Shown one piece after another: positions 50,183 through 58,784 of a stretch of 64,000 bases of DNA (positions are counted from its first letter, which is position 1; every line of letters begins with the position of its first letter). This DNA comes from Halorussus vallis (GTDB taxonomy: Archaea; Halobacteriota; Halobacteria; Halobacteriales; Haladaptataceae): contig NZ_CP100001.1 in assembly GCF_024138165.1 (NCBI RefSeq), positions 372,001 through 436,000 on the forward strand. The letters are read 5' to 3'. The translations under genes were made by a program, and so were the position numbers. The notes beneath the pieces are model-generated. The model made no database searches. It saw only the letters and a program-made list of their open reading frames with translations, and was not told the DNA's origin.

Positions 50183-51469
50183 ATGGCGAGAGGGCCATTA
50201 GCAGATGTAATAGAGAGTGGACCGGGCTTCAGAAGCGGTCTCGCCGACTTCGGCGAGTACCTCGACTTGAACAAGGTGGGGTCGGGCCTCACGGCGGCCA
50301 TCTTCGGCTGTACCGGTCCGGCGCTCATCATCCTACAGGCGGCTTCCAAGGGGAACCTCTCGGACGCGCAGGCGACGTCGTGGTTGTTCGCCATCTACGT
50401 CCTCGGAGGAATCATCACGTTGGGGATGGCCCTCTACTACAAACAACCGATCATGGGGGCGTGGACGATTCCCGGCGCGGTGATGGTCGGCCTCGTCCTC
50501 GCCGACTTCAACCTGGCTCAGGCGGCCGGGGCGTACTTCGTCTCCGGCTTACTCGTCTTCCTGGTCGGAATCTCGGGGACGTTCCGGAGTGTAGTCGAGT
50601 ACCTCCCGCGTCCCATCATCATGGGAATGATCGCGGGCGTCCTCATCGGCTTCACCATCGACATCGTCAACTCCATCGCGGAGGCGCCGCTCATCGCCGG
50701 TATCGCCTTCCTGGGTTACCTGGCGTTCTACCGCGCGGTACCGAGCGTGCCCGGCATCGTCGGCGCCATCCTCCTCGGTGGGGTCGCGGCGTTCTGGCAG
50801 GGAGCGACGGCACTGTCGGACGTGACGTTGCGCATCGCCACGCCGATTCTCGTCGCGCCCGCGTTCTCGGTCGAATCCATAGTCACCATCGCGCTTCCGC
50901 TGACCATCATGGTCATCGGCGCTGAGAACATGCAGGCCATCGGCGTGCTCCAGGCAGAGGAGTACGACCCGCCGATAAACTCGATGCTGATATTCAGTGG
51001 TCTCGGCGGTATGCTCGCTAGCCTCATGGGCGGCCACAACGCCAACATCGCGGGTCCGATGACCGCGGTCACCAGTAGCGACGAGTCGGGCTACCCGAAG
51101 GAGGGTCGCTACGCCGCGTCGGTCGTTGGCGGCCTCCTCTTCGGCGGCTTCGGCTTCATCGCGGCCGCGGCCACCTCCATCGTCAACGCCATCCCGAGCG
51201 TGCTGATATCGCTGCTGGCCGGCGTCGCGATGATCAGCGTGCTCATCAGCGCGTTCGAGGAGTCGTGGGTTGAGTCCGACCGCTACCGATACGGCGTGTT
51301 CTTCGCGCTCATCATCGGGATGTCGGGCGTCTCGTTCTACGACATCGGAGCGCCGTTCTGGTCGCTCGTCGGCGGCGTGTTCGTCTCGCTCGTCCTCGAA
51401 CCCGACGACTGGGAGTTCCTGCGCTCGTCAAGCGCGACGACCGAGGAATCGCGCTCGGTCGACCAGTAG
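50183..51469 (+). CDS. BenE-type benzoate/proton symporter-like permease
   Basis: 428 residues with about eleven or twelve membrane helices. SGLTAAIFGCTGPALIILQA at the start, TIPGAVMVGLVLADFNLAQA, PLTIMVIGAENMQAIGVLQA and MGGHNANIAGPMTAV match the BenE family, a branch of the nucleobase-transporter fold whose characterised member takes up benzoate with protons. It follows coxG after 82 bases but has its own promoter. It probably imports the aromatic or heterocyclic substrate of the downstream enzymes (inference). Confidence 0.85.
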   Translation: MARGPLADVIESGPGFRSGLADFGEYLDLNKVGSGLTAAIFGCTGPALIILQAASKGNLSDAQATSWLFAIYVLGGIITLGMALYYKQPIMGAWTIPGAVMVGLVLADFNLAQAAGAYFVSGLLVFLVGISGTFRSVVEYLPRPIIMGMIAGVLIGFTIDIVNSIAEAPLIAGIAFLGYLAFYRAVPSVPGIVGAILLGGVAAFWQGATALSDVTLRIATPILVAPAFSVESIVTIALPLTIMVIGAENMQAIGVLQAEEYDPPINSMLIFSGLGGMLASLMGGHNANIAGPMTAVTSSDESGYPKEGRYAASVVGGLLFGGFGFIAAAATSIVNAIPSVLISLLAGVAMISVLISAFEESWVESDRYRYGVFFALIIGMSGVSFYDIGAPFWSLVGGVFVSLVLEPDDWEFLRSSSATTEESRSVDQ

Positions 51470-51501
51470 ATATAATACCGGCTGGACGGTCACTACCACC
51501 C

Positions 51502-52380
51502 GTGACGTCGAGTGACTCCGGGTCGATCGACCAGCTGGTACAGGGTGCGGTGGACACGCACATGCACACGGCACCGGGTGCGTTCCCCCGCCACGACACC
51601 GACTTTTCGGCCGCGCGCACGGCGAAAGAGCACGGCATGCGCGCCATCGTGACGAAGAATCACCACTTCGAAACAGCTTCGCGCGCACAGAACGTGCGCG
51701 ACGAGGTCGGGTTCACCGTCCTCGGCGGCATCACGCTCAACGAGTGGGTCGGCGGACTCAACCACCACGCCGTCGACGGCGTCGCCAACTTCGACGCCGA
51801 CATCGTCTGGATGCCGAGCATCACGGCGGCGAACCACCTCGAAAACGCCGCGGTGCAGATGTTCGAGACCGAAGAGCAGGAGAAGGCCGGGATTTCGGTC
51901 CTCGACGAGGACGGCGAACTGACGATCGAGACGCTGGCGGTCCTCGACAGCATCGCCGAACACGGCCTCGTCGTCGGACTCTCGCACCTGAGCCCCGAGG
52001 AGGCCATCGCGCTCGTCGACGAGGCGACGAGTCGGGGCGTCGAGGAGTTCCTCGTCCAGCACCCCCACGCCGAGTTCCTAGACTACTCCCACGACCAGAT
52101 GCGGACGATAACCGACCTCGGGGCGACGCTGGAGTTCCACTACATATGCACGAGCGAGATGATGGGCAACGCCGCGACCGTCGACGACTTCGTCGCGGCC
52201 GTCGACGCCGTCGGCCCCGAGAACGCCGTCATGGCGACCGACGGCGGTGCGACCGCGAACCCGCCCGCGATGGAACAGTTTGAGAGTTTCATCGGCGACA
52301 TGCTGGACGCCGGCGTTCCGGAAGCCGACGTGGAGACGATGGTCAAGGACAACCCGAAGCGAATCTTCGACCTCGACTGA
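51502..52380 (+). CDS. DUF6282 amidohydrolase-like protein
   Basis: 292 residues from a GTG. VDTHMHTAPGAFPRHDTDFS has the HxH metal motif of amidohydrolase/PHP-like barrels. Other likely ligands lie in VTKNHHFETAS, GLSHLSPEEA and VQHPHAEFLDYSHDQM, with a late Asp in AVMATDGGATANPP. The C-terminus VKDNPKRIFDLD resembles that of amidohydrolases. Members have been catalogued as DUF6282 without a known reaction. It begins 32 bases after the BenE-like gene, so it is likely co-expressed and may hydrolyse a ring or amide in the same pathway. Confidence 0.78.
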   Translation: MTSSDSGSIDQLVQGAVDTHMHTAPGAFPRHDTDFSAARTAKEHGMRAIVTKNHHFETASRAQNVRDEVGFTVLGGITLNEWVGGLNHHAVDGVANFDADIVWMPSITAANHLENAAVQMFETEEQEKAGISVLDEDGELTIETLAVLDSIAEHGLVVGLSHLSPEEAIALVDEATSRGVEEFLVQHPHAEFLDYSHDQMRTITDLGATLEFHYICTSEMMGNAATVDDFVAAVDAVGPENAVMATDGGATANPPAMEQFESFIGDMLDAGVPEADVETMVKDNPKRIFDLD

Positions 52381-52485
52381 CGGCCGCTACCCGGCCGAAG
52401 CGCCGACGGCGCGCCGCATCTGGTACGCGGAACCGGTACCTATTTACCCGCGGCAGGGATGATTGATACTGTTCGAGGTTAACAG

Positions 52486-52899
52486 ATGTCAGCCGAAGTA
52501 GACCGCGAGATGGAAGAGTACTTCGAGTCGATGCCGTTCCTCCGGAACATCGGCATCGAGAACGCCGTCGTCGAGGACGGGACTGCGGAGTTCCACGTCC
52601 CGTACGACGAGAAGATAACGAACCACACCGTCGTCCACGGCGGCGTGATGGCGACCCTCGTGGACGCGACCGTCGCGGGTGCGATCCACAGCGACGCCGA
52701 GGCGCCCCTCGACGAGATGGAACCGCTGACCATCGACATGGACGTCAACTACCACGCGCCGGTGACGGAGGGCGACATCGTCGCCCGGGCGAACCTCGTC
52801 AAGCGCGGCGGGACGATAGCCGTGGGGGAAGCCGAGGTCACCAACGAGGGCGACCTCGTCGCGTCCGGCACCGCGACGTACTTCCAGAAGTGGAGATAG
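52486..52899 (+). CDS. PaaI-family hotdog thioesterase
   Basis: 137 residues. The hotdog-fold signature NHTVVHGGVMATLVDATVAG (catalytic Asp in LVDAT) and MDVNYHAPVTEGDIVARANL are typical of PaaI/YbgC-like acyl-CoA thioesterases. It hydrolyses acyl- or aroyl-CoA and would release CoA from dead-end products made by the neighbouring ligases, as PaaI does in phenylacetate degradation. It lies between the DUF6282 gene and ligase 1. Confidence 0.87.
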   Translation: MSAEVDREMEEYFESMPFLRNIGIENAVVEDGTAEFHVPYDEKITNHTVVHGGVMATLVDATVAGAIHSDAEAPLDEMEPLTIDMDVNYHAPVTEGDIVARANLVKRGGTIAVGEAEVTNEGDLVASGTATYFQKWR

Positions 52900-52930
52900 C
52901 CCGAACGCGACCGATACCCGGCCGACACAC

Positions 52931-52943
52931 CAAACTCTTTTAG
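52931..52943 (+). promoter_or_regulatory. TATA region of acyl-CoA ligase 1 (shared motif)
   Basis: CAAACTCTTTTAGACGGTTC (52930-52949) precedes the ATG at 52976 by about 35-45 bases. Nearly the same sequence, CAAACTTTTTAGATGGTTC, precedes ligase 2. Confidence 0.65.
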
Positions 52944-52975
52944 ACGGTTCGACCACTCTCTGCGTGTGAACACCG

Positions 52976-54556
52976 ATGAACATGGGACAAGTGTTTGCAC
53001 GGGCCACGGACAGATACCCCGAGTCGACCGCGCTCGTGGACCCGACGGCCGACGTCCGATACACCTACCGAGAGTGGTACGACCGGGCGTTCGCGGTGGC
53101 GGCCGCACTCTCCGAGCGCGGAATCGGAGAGGGCGACCGCATCGCGACCGCGATGCGCAACCGGGCTGAGCTGGCGACGCTCTACTGCGCGACCCAACTG
53201 CTCGGTGCCGTGTTCGTCCCCTACAACTTCCGCACCTCGCCGACCGAACTCGCGTTCCTCGTGAACAACGTCGAACCGGCGGCGCTCGTCTTCTCGGAGG
53301 CGACCGCCGACAGCGTCGCGGCGGGCCGCGAGGAGTTCCCGAACGGGACCGACTTGCTCGCGCTCGACGAAACTCCGTCGTTCGCAGAGTCGTACGAGTC
53401 GTACCTCGACCGCCGGGACCCCGAGTTCGAACCGTCGTTCGTCGACCCCGACCGGACCAGCCTGATACTCCACACCGGCGGCACGACGGGTCGGCCGAAG
53501 GGCGTCCCGCGGAGTCACCGCAACACCTACGCCGCGGCCGTCGCCCACGCGATCCAGACCTCCTGGTCCCAGCGCGAGGCGACGCTCGGGTTGATGTCGC
53601 TCGCCCACACCATGGGAATCCACGCGCTTGCCGCCGTCCTGGTCCTGGGCGGCAAGTGGGTCACCCAGCGGGAGTTCTCGGCGGCCGCCACCCGTGACGC
53701 CATCCGGTCGGAGGGGGTCACCAGTCTCTACCTGGTTCCGACCGTCTACCACGACCTGGTCGAGTCACCCTCGATAGCCGACGCCGACGTATCGAGCGTC
53801 CGGAACGTCGCGTTCGCCGGCGCGAGCATGAGCACGACCGACATCCGCGCGGTCGCCGACCAGTTCGAACCGGAGTCGTTCGTGAACCACTACGGGAGCA
53901 CGGAAGTGTACTCCCACGCGGTCTGCGAGCGACTACTGGAAAAGCCGGGGTGCATCGGGCGGGCGGCCATCAACACGCGCATCAGGGTGGTCGAACCGAG
54001 CGAGTTCGGCGACCTCGACCCCGAGGCCAGGGTCGACTCCGGCGAGGTCGGCGAGATCATCGTCGACGCCTCCTCTCCGGAGGCGTTCGACGGCTATCTC
54101 GGGGCCGACGACGACCGCACGCTCGTCGACGGGTGGTTCTTCACCGGCGACTTGGGCTACCGCGACGCCGACGGCGACCTCTTCATCATCGGCCGCATCG
54201 ACGACATGATAATCAGCGGCGGCGAGAACATCTACCCCGTCGAGGTCGAGAGCGTCCTCGAATCCCACGACCTCGTCCGGGAGGCGGCGGTCGTCGGTCG
54301 CCCGAGCGAGCGCTGGAACCAGACGGTCGCGGCGTTCGTCACAGTCACCGCCGCGTCGGGCGACGTGGACTTCGAGTCGGCGGTCGCCGAACTCGACGAG
54401 CACTGTAGGCGGAGCGAGGGTCTCGCGAACTTCAAGCGCCCGCGCAAGTACTTCTTCATCGACGAACTCGCCAAGAGCAACGTTGGCAAGATTCTTAGGA
54501 AAGAGTTACAAAAGAAGGAGTTGGACATCAACGTACACGCGGAAGTGGATGTGTAG
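52976..54556 (+). CDS. Acyl-CoA ligase 1 (class I adenylate-forming enzyme)
   Basis: 526 residues; an in-frame ATG at 52982 is also possible. ANL-superfamily motifs: P-loop LHTGGTTGRPKGVPRSH, A5 NHYGSTEVY, A7 FFTGDLGYRDADGDLF, A8 GRIDDMIISGGENIYP and the catalytic Lys in KSNVGKILRKEL. It would activate a carboxylic acid with ATP and CoA; an aromatic acid is likely from context but not readable from the sequence. It is a paralogue of ligase 2, and parts of the two genes are identical at the DNA level. It immediately precedes the hydroxylase subunit genes. Confidence 0.9.
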   Translation: MNMGQVFARATDRYPESTALVDPTADVRYTYREWYDRAFAVAAALSERGIGEGDRIATAMRNRAELATLYCATQLLGAVFVPYNFRTSPTELAFLVNNVEPAALVFSEATADSVAAGREEFPNGTDLLALDETPSFAESYESYLDRRDPEFEPSFVDPDRTSLILHTGGTTGRPKGVPRSHRNTYAAAVAHAIQTSWSQREATLGLMSLAHTMGIHALAAVLVLGGKWVTQREFSAAATRDAIRSEGVTSLYLVPTVYHDLVESPSIADADVSSVRNVAFAGASMSTTDIRAVADQFEPESFVNHYGSTEVYSHAVCERLLEKPGCIGRAAINTRIRVVEPSEFGDLDPEARVDSGEVGEIIVDASSPEAFDGYLGADDDRTLVDGWFFTGDLGYRDADGDLFIIGRIDDMIISGGENIYPVEVESVLESHDLVREAAVVGRPSERWNQTVAAFVTVTAASGDVDFESAVAELDEHCRRSEGLANFKRPRKYFFIDELAKSNVGKILRKELQKKELDINVHAEVDV

Positions 54557-54582
54557 TCATCCGAACCCGTACGGAGATTCGC

Positions 54583-55464
54583 ATGTATCCAAGCCAGTTC
54601 GAACACGTTCCGGTCGACAGCGTCGACGACGCGGTCGCCGCGCTTCAGGAGTACGAGGACGCGGAGTTGCTCGCGGGCGGTCAGAGCCTCGTACCGTTGC
54701 AGAAGACGCGGTTCGCGTCCCCCGACTATCTGGTCGACATCACTGGAATCGAGGAGCTACAGTACGTCGACGACGCGGGCGACGCAGTGGAAGTCGGGGC
54801 GCTCGCCAGTCACACCCAGATACAGCGGGCACAACCCGTCAAAGACCACGTCTATCTCTTCAGCGAGTGCATCGGCCAGATCGCCGACTGGCCGGTCCGC
54901 AACCAGGGCACGTTCGGGGGAACGGTCGCCGAGGCCGACCCGTCCGGCGACTACCTGCCCGTCCTCCAGATTCTCGACCCCGAAATCACCCTCGTCGGAC
55001 CCGACGGCGAACGGACCGTCCCGTTTGAGGAGTTCTACCTCGGGATGTTCACCGTCGACATGGAGGAGGGCGAACTCATCACGCGGGCCCGCCTGCCCAA
55101 GTTGACGCCGTCGTCCGACGCAGCGGGAATCGGCAGCACCTACAAGAAACACGCAGAGCGCTCCGGCGACTACGCGCTGGCCAGCGTCGCGGCCATCGTC
55201 GAGGTCGACGATGCGGGTGACGTGACCGACGCTCGACTGAGCGTCGGCGGTGTCGGCCCGCTGACCCGCCCGGAAGAGGCCGAGTCGCTCGTCGAGGGGA
55301 CCGACCTGGACGACGACGTCCTCGCGGAGGCCGCCGCCGCCGTCCGGGAGGCGGTGCTCCCAGACGAGGAGGGGCCGGAGGGCGACTACAAGGAGGCGAT
55401 GGCTGGAGAGTTCACCGAACGAGCACTCGAAACCGCGTACGAACGCGCGACCGAAAGCATATGA
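54583..55464 (+). CDS. coxM: FAD-binding medium subunit of a molybdenum hydroxylase (CoxM type)
   Basis: 293 residues. FAD-binding motifs are AGGQS (31-35) and TFGGT (110-114), followed by the CO_deh_flav_C domain (about 180-285). It passes electrons between the iron-sulfur subunit and an acceptor. It has only one Cys (SECIG) and no extra iron-sulfur insertion, so it is not like the beta subunit of 4-hydroxybenzoyl-CoA reductase. The stop overlaps the next start (ATGA), so it is part of a tightly coupled three-gene set. Confidence 0.9.
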   Translation: MYPSQFEHVPVDSVDDAVAALQEYEDAELLAGGQSLVPLQKTRFASPDYLVDITGIEELQYVDDAGDAVEVGALASHTQIQRAQPVKDHVYLFSECIGQIADWPVRNQGTFGGTVAEADPSGDYLPVLQILDPEITLVGPDGERTVPFEEFYLGMFTVDMEEGELITRARLPKLTPSSDAAGIGSTYKKHAERSGDYALASVAAIVEVDDAGDVTDARLSVGGVGPLTRPEEAESLVEGTDLDDDVLAEAAAAVREAVLPDEEGPEGDYKEAMAGEFTERALETAYERATESI

Positions 55465-56117
55465 GCAAATCCGAACCCACGACCACCGTGACGGTGACCG
55501 TAAACGGCGAAGAGTACGTCAAAGAAACCGAGGACCGGAAACTTCTGGTCCACTTCCTCCGGGAGGACCTCGGCCTCACCGGGACCCACCAGGGGTGCGT
55601 CGTCGGCAAGTGCGGGGCCTGCACCGTCCTCCACGACGGGACGCCCAAGAAGTCGTGCATGCTGTACGCCGCCCAGATTGACGGAGACGAGATCACGACC
55701 GTCGAGGGTCTCGCCGACATCGCCGAGGCGGAGGGTAACGAGATGGAGACCCGCGACGGGGCGACGCTCCACCCGCTCCAGATGGGGTTCAAGCGGAATC
55801 ACGGACTCCAGTGCGGTTTCTGTACGCCCGGGTTCCTGATGACGTCGTACGCGCTCCTGCAGGAGAACGAGGACCCCGACGACGACGAGATTCGGTCGGC
55901 CCTCTCGGGCAACATCTGTCGGTGCACCGGGTACAACTCGATCGTCGAGAGCGTCGAGTGGGCGGCCGCGGAACTCGCCGGAGCAGACGACGGGGCCGGC
56001 GGGAGCGACGGAAACGAGGACGGCGCGGTTTCGACCGATGGCGGATTCTCGACCGACGGCGCCGCCGGTGGGTGTCCCTGTCGCCGCGACTACCCGACGG
56101 GAGGTGACGGCGAGTGA
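55461..56117 (+). CDS. coxS: 2Fe-2S small subunit of a molybdenum hydroxylase (CoxS type)
   Basis: 218 residues against about 165 usual. The plant-ferredoxin-type cluster is bound by Cys46, Cys51, Cys54 and Cys66 (GCVVGKCGAC); the second cluster by Cys118, Cys121, Cys153 and Cys155 (QCGFC, CRC). After the normal end at about residue 170 there is a Gly/Asp-rich extension of some 48 residues ending GGCPCRRDYPTG, with an extra CPC. That tail is not part of the known fold and is odd. The gene overlaps its neighbours at both ends. Confidence 0.9.
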   Translation: MSKSEPTTTVTVTVNGEEYVKETEDRKLLVHFLREDLGLTGTHQGCVVGKCGACTVLHDGTPKKSCMLYAAQIDGDEITTVEGLADIAEAEGNEMETRDGATLHPLQMGFKRNHGLQCGFCTPGFLMTSYALLQENEDPDDDEIRSALSGNICRCTGYNSIVESVEWAAAELAGADDGAGGSDGNEDGAVSTDGGFSTDGAAGGCPCRRDYPTGGDGE

Positions 56118-58567
56118 GCGAGTCGGTTCCGCAGGAGTCCGAGGAGGCCGACGAGTCGGACGCCGGATACGTCGGCGAGACGTTCGGGCGCCGCGAGGAC
56201 GACCGACTCGTCCGCGGCGAAGGGAAGTTCATGGACGACTTCGACCCCGTCGGGAACCTCCACCACCTCGCGTTCCTGCGCTCGCCGCTCGCACACGGGA
56301 CGATCGAGTCGATCGACACCGAGGCGGCGGAGGCCCGCGACGACGTGCGGTGCGTCCTGACCGGCGCAGACGTCGCCGAGCGGATGGATCCGTTCGCCGT
56401 CGGCGTCCAGAACCCGCCGGAGTACTACCCGATGGCCGTCGACAAGGTCCGGTACGACGGCGAACCCGTCGCCGCGGTGGTGGCGACCAGCAAGTACGCG
56501 GCCAAGGACGCCCTGGAGGACGTCGAAGTCGAGTACGGCCGACTCGACCCGGTCACGGACGAGATGGAGGCCCTCCAGAGCGACGCGCCGCAGCTCCACG
56601 AGGACGGTAACCTCGCGAACGAGCGGACGCTCAAGTACGGCCCGGTCGAGGAGGCGTTCGAGGAGGCCGACCACGTCGTCGAGTCGGAGTTCGAGTTCCC
56701 CCGATACACGAGCGCCCCGCTGGAAACCTACGGCGTCATCGCCGACTACGACCGCGGGCGCGACACCGCGACCGTCTGGTCGAACTTCCAGGGTCCGTTC
56801 ACGATGCACCCCGTCGTCGCCGGCGCGCTGGGGATGGCCGAGAGCGACCTCCAGTTCAAGGTCCCGGCCGACAGCGGCGGAAGTTTCGGCATCAAGGCCC
56901 ACATCTACCCCTACATCGCGGCGACCGTCGTCGCGTCCGAACTCGCGAAGGTCCCCGTCAAGTGGATCGAGAGCCGGCGAGAGCACCTCCGCGCGAGCGC
57001 CTGTCACACCGACCGGGTCCAACGGATGCGCGGGGCGGTGACCGACGACGGCGACATCCTCGGCGTCTGGGTCGAACTGTACGACAACTTCGGCGCGTAC
57101 GTCCGGGCGCCCGAACCGGGCAACACGTTCCGGCCGCTCGCGAACTTCGTCAACACCTACGACTTCGACGCGTTCGGCGGCGACTTCTACGCCGTCCAGA
57201 CCAACAAGTGTCCGGCCGGCCTGAACCGCGGCTACGGCTGTCACCAGTACTACTTCGGCCTCGAACGCCTCGTCGACCAGATGGCCGAGGCGGTCGACAT
57301 GGACCCGACCGAGTTCCGGTCCCGGAACTTCATCGACGCCGACGAGTTCCCCTACGAGACGCCGACCGGCGGCGAGTACGACAGCGGACGCTACGCCGAG
57401 GCGCTCGAACGCGCGAAGGAGTTGTTCGACTACGAGGCGTACCTTGACCGCCGGGAGGAGGCCCGGGAGGACGGCCGGTACGTCGGCATCGGCTGTGCGG
57501 GCATCGTCGACCCCTCCGCGTCCAACATGGGGTACGTCTCGGTGGCGCTCTCGCCCGAAGACCGCTCGAAGTCCCACCTCAAGTCGGGGGCCGCCAGCAC
57601 GGTCACCATCCAGATGCAACCCGACGCCAGCCTCGTGGTCGAACTCGACTCCGCGCCGAGCGGCCAGGGCCACGAGACGACCGCGTCCCAAATCGTCGCC
57701 GACGAACTCGGCGTCGAACCGGAGGACGTGAACGTCATCGCCGGCATGGACACGACCGAAAAAGCTTGGAGCATCTCCTCGGGGTCGTACTCGTCGCGCT
57801 TCGGAACCGCCGGCCACAGTGCCGTCCAGAAGACCAGCGAGAAGGTGGGCCGGAAGATGAAGCGCATCGCGGGCTACCTCCTGGATGTCGACCCGTCGAC
57901 CCTCGAACTCCGGGACGGCCGCGTCCACGCCCCGGACGACGACTCGGTTTCGGTCAAGCGTGTCGCCGGGACGGCCCACTGGAACCCCGACCACCTGCCG
58001 GAGGGCGAACAACCCGGAATCTACGAGCACCACACCTACAGCGTCGCCGACTCGAAGCCCATCGGCGATGACGACACCATCAACTCCTCGGGGACCTACG
58101 GCTACGGCATCCAGCTCGTGGCGGTGGAGGTCGACGCCGTCACCGGAGAGATAGAGGTCCTCGACTACGTCGCGGTCCACGACAGCGGCACCATCGTCAA
58201 CCCCCAGATCGTCGAGGGACAGATCGAGGGCGGCATCTTCCACGGGTTCGCCGGCGCGCTCTACGAGGAACTCGAGTACGACGACACCGGCACGCTACAG
58301 GCCGACACGTTCATGGACTACGCGGTTCCGACCGCGAAGGAGGTGCCGGAGATAGACACCGACCACCTCGAAACGCCGTCGCCGAAGACGCCGCTCGGCT
58401 CGAAGGGCACCGGCGAGGCTGGGACCGAGGCGGCGCCCGCGGTCATCGCCAACGCCGTCGACGACGCGCTCGACCCCGCTGGGGTCGAGATAACGAGCCT
58501 CCCGCTCCGGCCCCAGAAGATTTGGTCGCTCCTGCGGGACGCCGACTCGGCCGACTCGGAGTCGTAG
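56114..58567 (+). CDS. Molybdopterin-binding large subunit of an xanthine-dehydrogenase-family hydroxylase
   Basis: 817 residues from a GTG overlapping the coxS stop. The two Ald_Xan_dh_C domains are clear: GRREDDRLVRGEGKFMDDF, PVAAVVATSKYAAKDALEDV, then the Mo-pterin regions GSFGIKAHIYPY and SGQGHETTASQIVADELGV. The active-site Glu is Glu768 (GTGEAG). In the substrate loop where form I CODH has AYxCSFR and form II AYRGAGR, this protein has GLNRGYGCHQ (about residues 366-376). It is therefore probably not a CO dehydrogenase; the substrate is likely an aromatic or N-heterocyclic compound. Confidence 0.88.
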   Translation: MSESVPQESEEADESDAGYVGETFGRREDDRLVRGEGKFMDDFDPVGNLHHLAFLRSPLAHGTIESIDTEAAEARDDVRCVLTGADVAERMDPFAVGVQNPPEYYPMAVDKVRYDGEPVAAVVATSKYAAKDALEDVEVEYGRLDPVTDEMEALQSDAPQLHEDGNLANERTLKYGPVEEAFEEADHVVESEFEFPRYTSAPLETYGVIADYDRGRDTATVWSNFQGPFTMHPVVAGALGMAESDLQFKVPADSGGSFGIKAHIYPYIAATVVASELAKVPVKWIESRREHLRASACHTDRVQRMRGAVTDDGDILGVWVELYDNFGAYVRAPEPGNTFRPLANFVNTYDFDAFGGDFYAVQTNKCPAGLNRGYGCHQYYFGLERLVDQMAEAVDMDPTEFRSRNFIDADEFPYETPTGGEYDSGRYAEALERAKELFDYEAYLDRREEAREDGRYVGIGCAGIVDPSASNMGYVSVALSPEDRSKSHLKSGAASTVTIQMQPDASLVVELDSAPSGQGHETTASQIVADELGVEPEDVNVIAGMDTTEKAWSISSGSYSSRFGTAGHSAVQKTSEKVGRKMKRIAGYLLDVDPSTLELRDGRVHAPDDDSVSVKRVAGTAHWNPDHLPEGEQPGIYEHHTYSVADSKPIGDDDTINSSGTYGYGIQLVAVEVDAVTGEIEVLDYVAVHDSGTIVNPQIVEGQIEGGIFHGFAGALYEELEYDDTGTLQADTFMDYAVPTAKEVPEIDTDHLETPSPKTPLGSKGTGEAGTEAAPAVIANAVDDALDPAGVEITSLPLRPQKIWSLLRDADSADSES

Positions 58568-58669
58568 TCACCGCCCTTCTTTCTCGAATAAACGTCGGGT
58601 GTGTCACTCCGAACGCGAACTGGTCCATCGTTGTTGCCTTATCTGCCAATCCTCCATTCCCCGCTATAT

Positions 58670-58687
58670 TACAAACGTACGGATGTA
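58670..58687. promoter_or_regulatory. TACA-N10-TGTA dyad upstream of acyl-CoA ligase 2
   Basis: TACAAACGTACGGATGTA, extending to TTACA...TGTAA. It lies 43 bases upstream of the TATA element and matches the spacing of the coxG dyad. Confidence 0.45.
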
Positions 58688-58729
58688 ACGCAATTCCCGG
58701 AACGCCGGTCGTCGCAGTTATCGAACACA

Positions 58730-58740
58730 AACTTTTTAGA
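58730..58740 (+). promoter_or_regulatory. TATA region of acyl-CoA ligase 2 (shared motif)
   Basis: AACTTTTTAGA followed by TGGTTCGAGCA, near-identical to the ligase 1 promoter. Confidence 0.65.
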
Positions 58741-58784
58741 TGGTTCGAGCATTTGCTATACCGACACGGTAGGACGAGTTAGCT

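Larger units (their letters stand above)
58568..58784. other. Intergenic region before acyl-CoA ligase 2
   Basis: 217 bases with a T-rich stretch right after the large-subunit stop (CCCTTCTTTCTCG, a possible terminator), the dyad at 58670-58687, and the ligase 2 promoter. Confidence 0.55.

Noticed and set aside
56114-58567. Annotation of the large subunit as an aerobic carbon monoxide dehydrogenase
   Set aside because: It has CoxM/CoxS/CoxG-like partners, but the active-site loop lacks the form I AYxCSFR and the form II AYRGAGR motifs, and the neighbours fit organic-acid catabolism better.
54583-58567. 4-hydroxybenzoyl-CoA reductase
   Set aside because: The FAD subunit has a single Cys and normal length, so the extra iron-sulfur insertion that defines that enzyme is missing.
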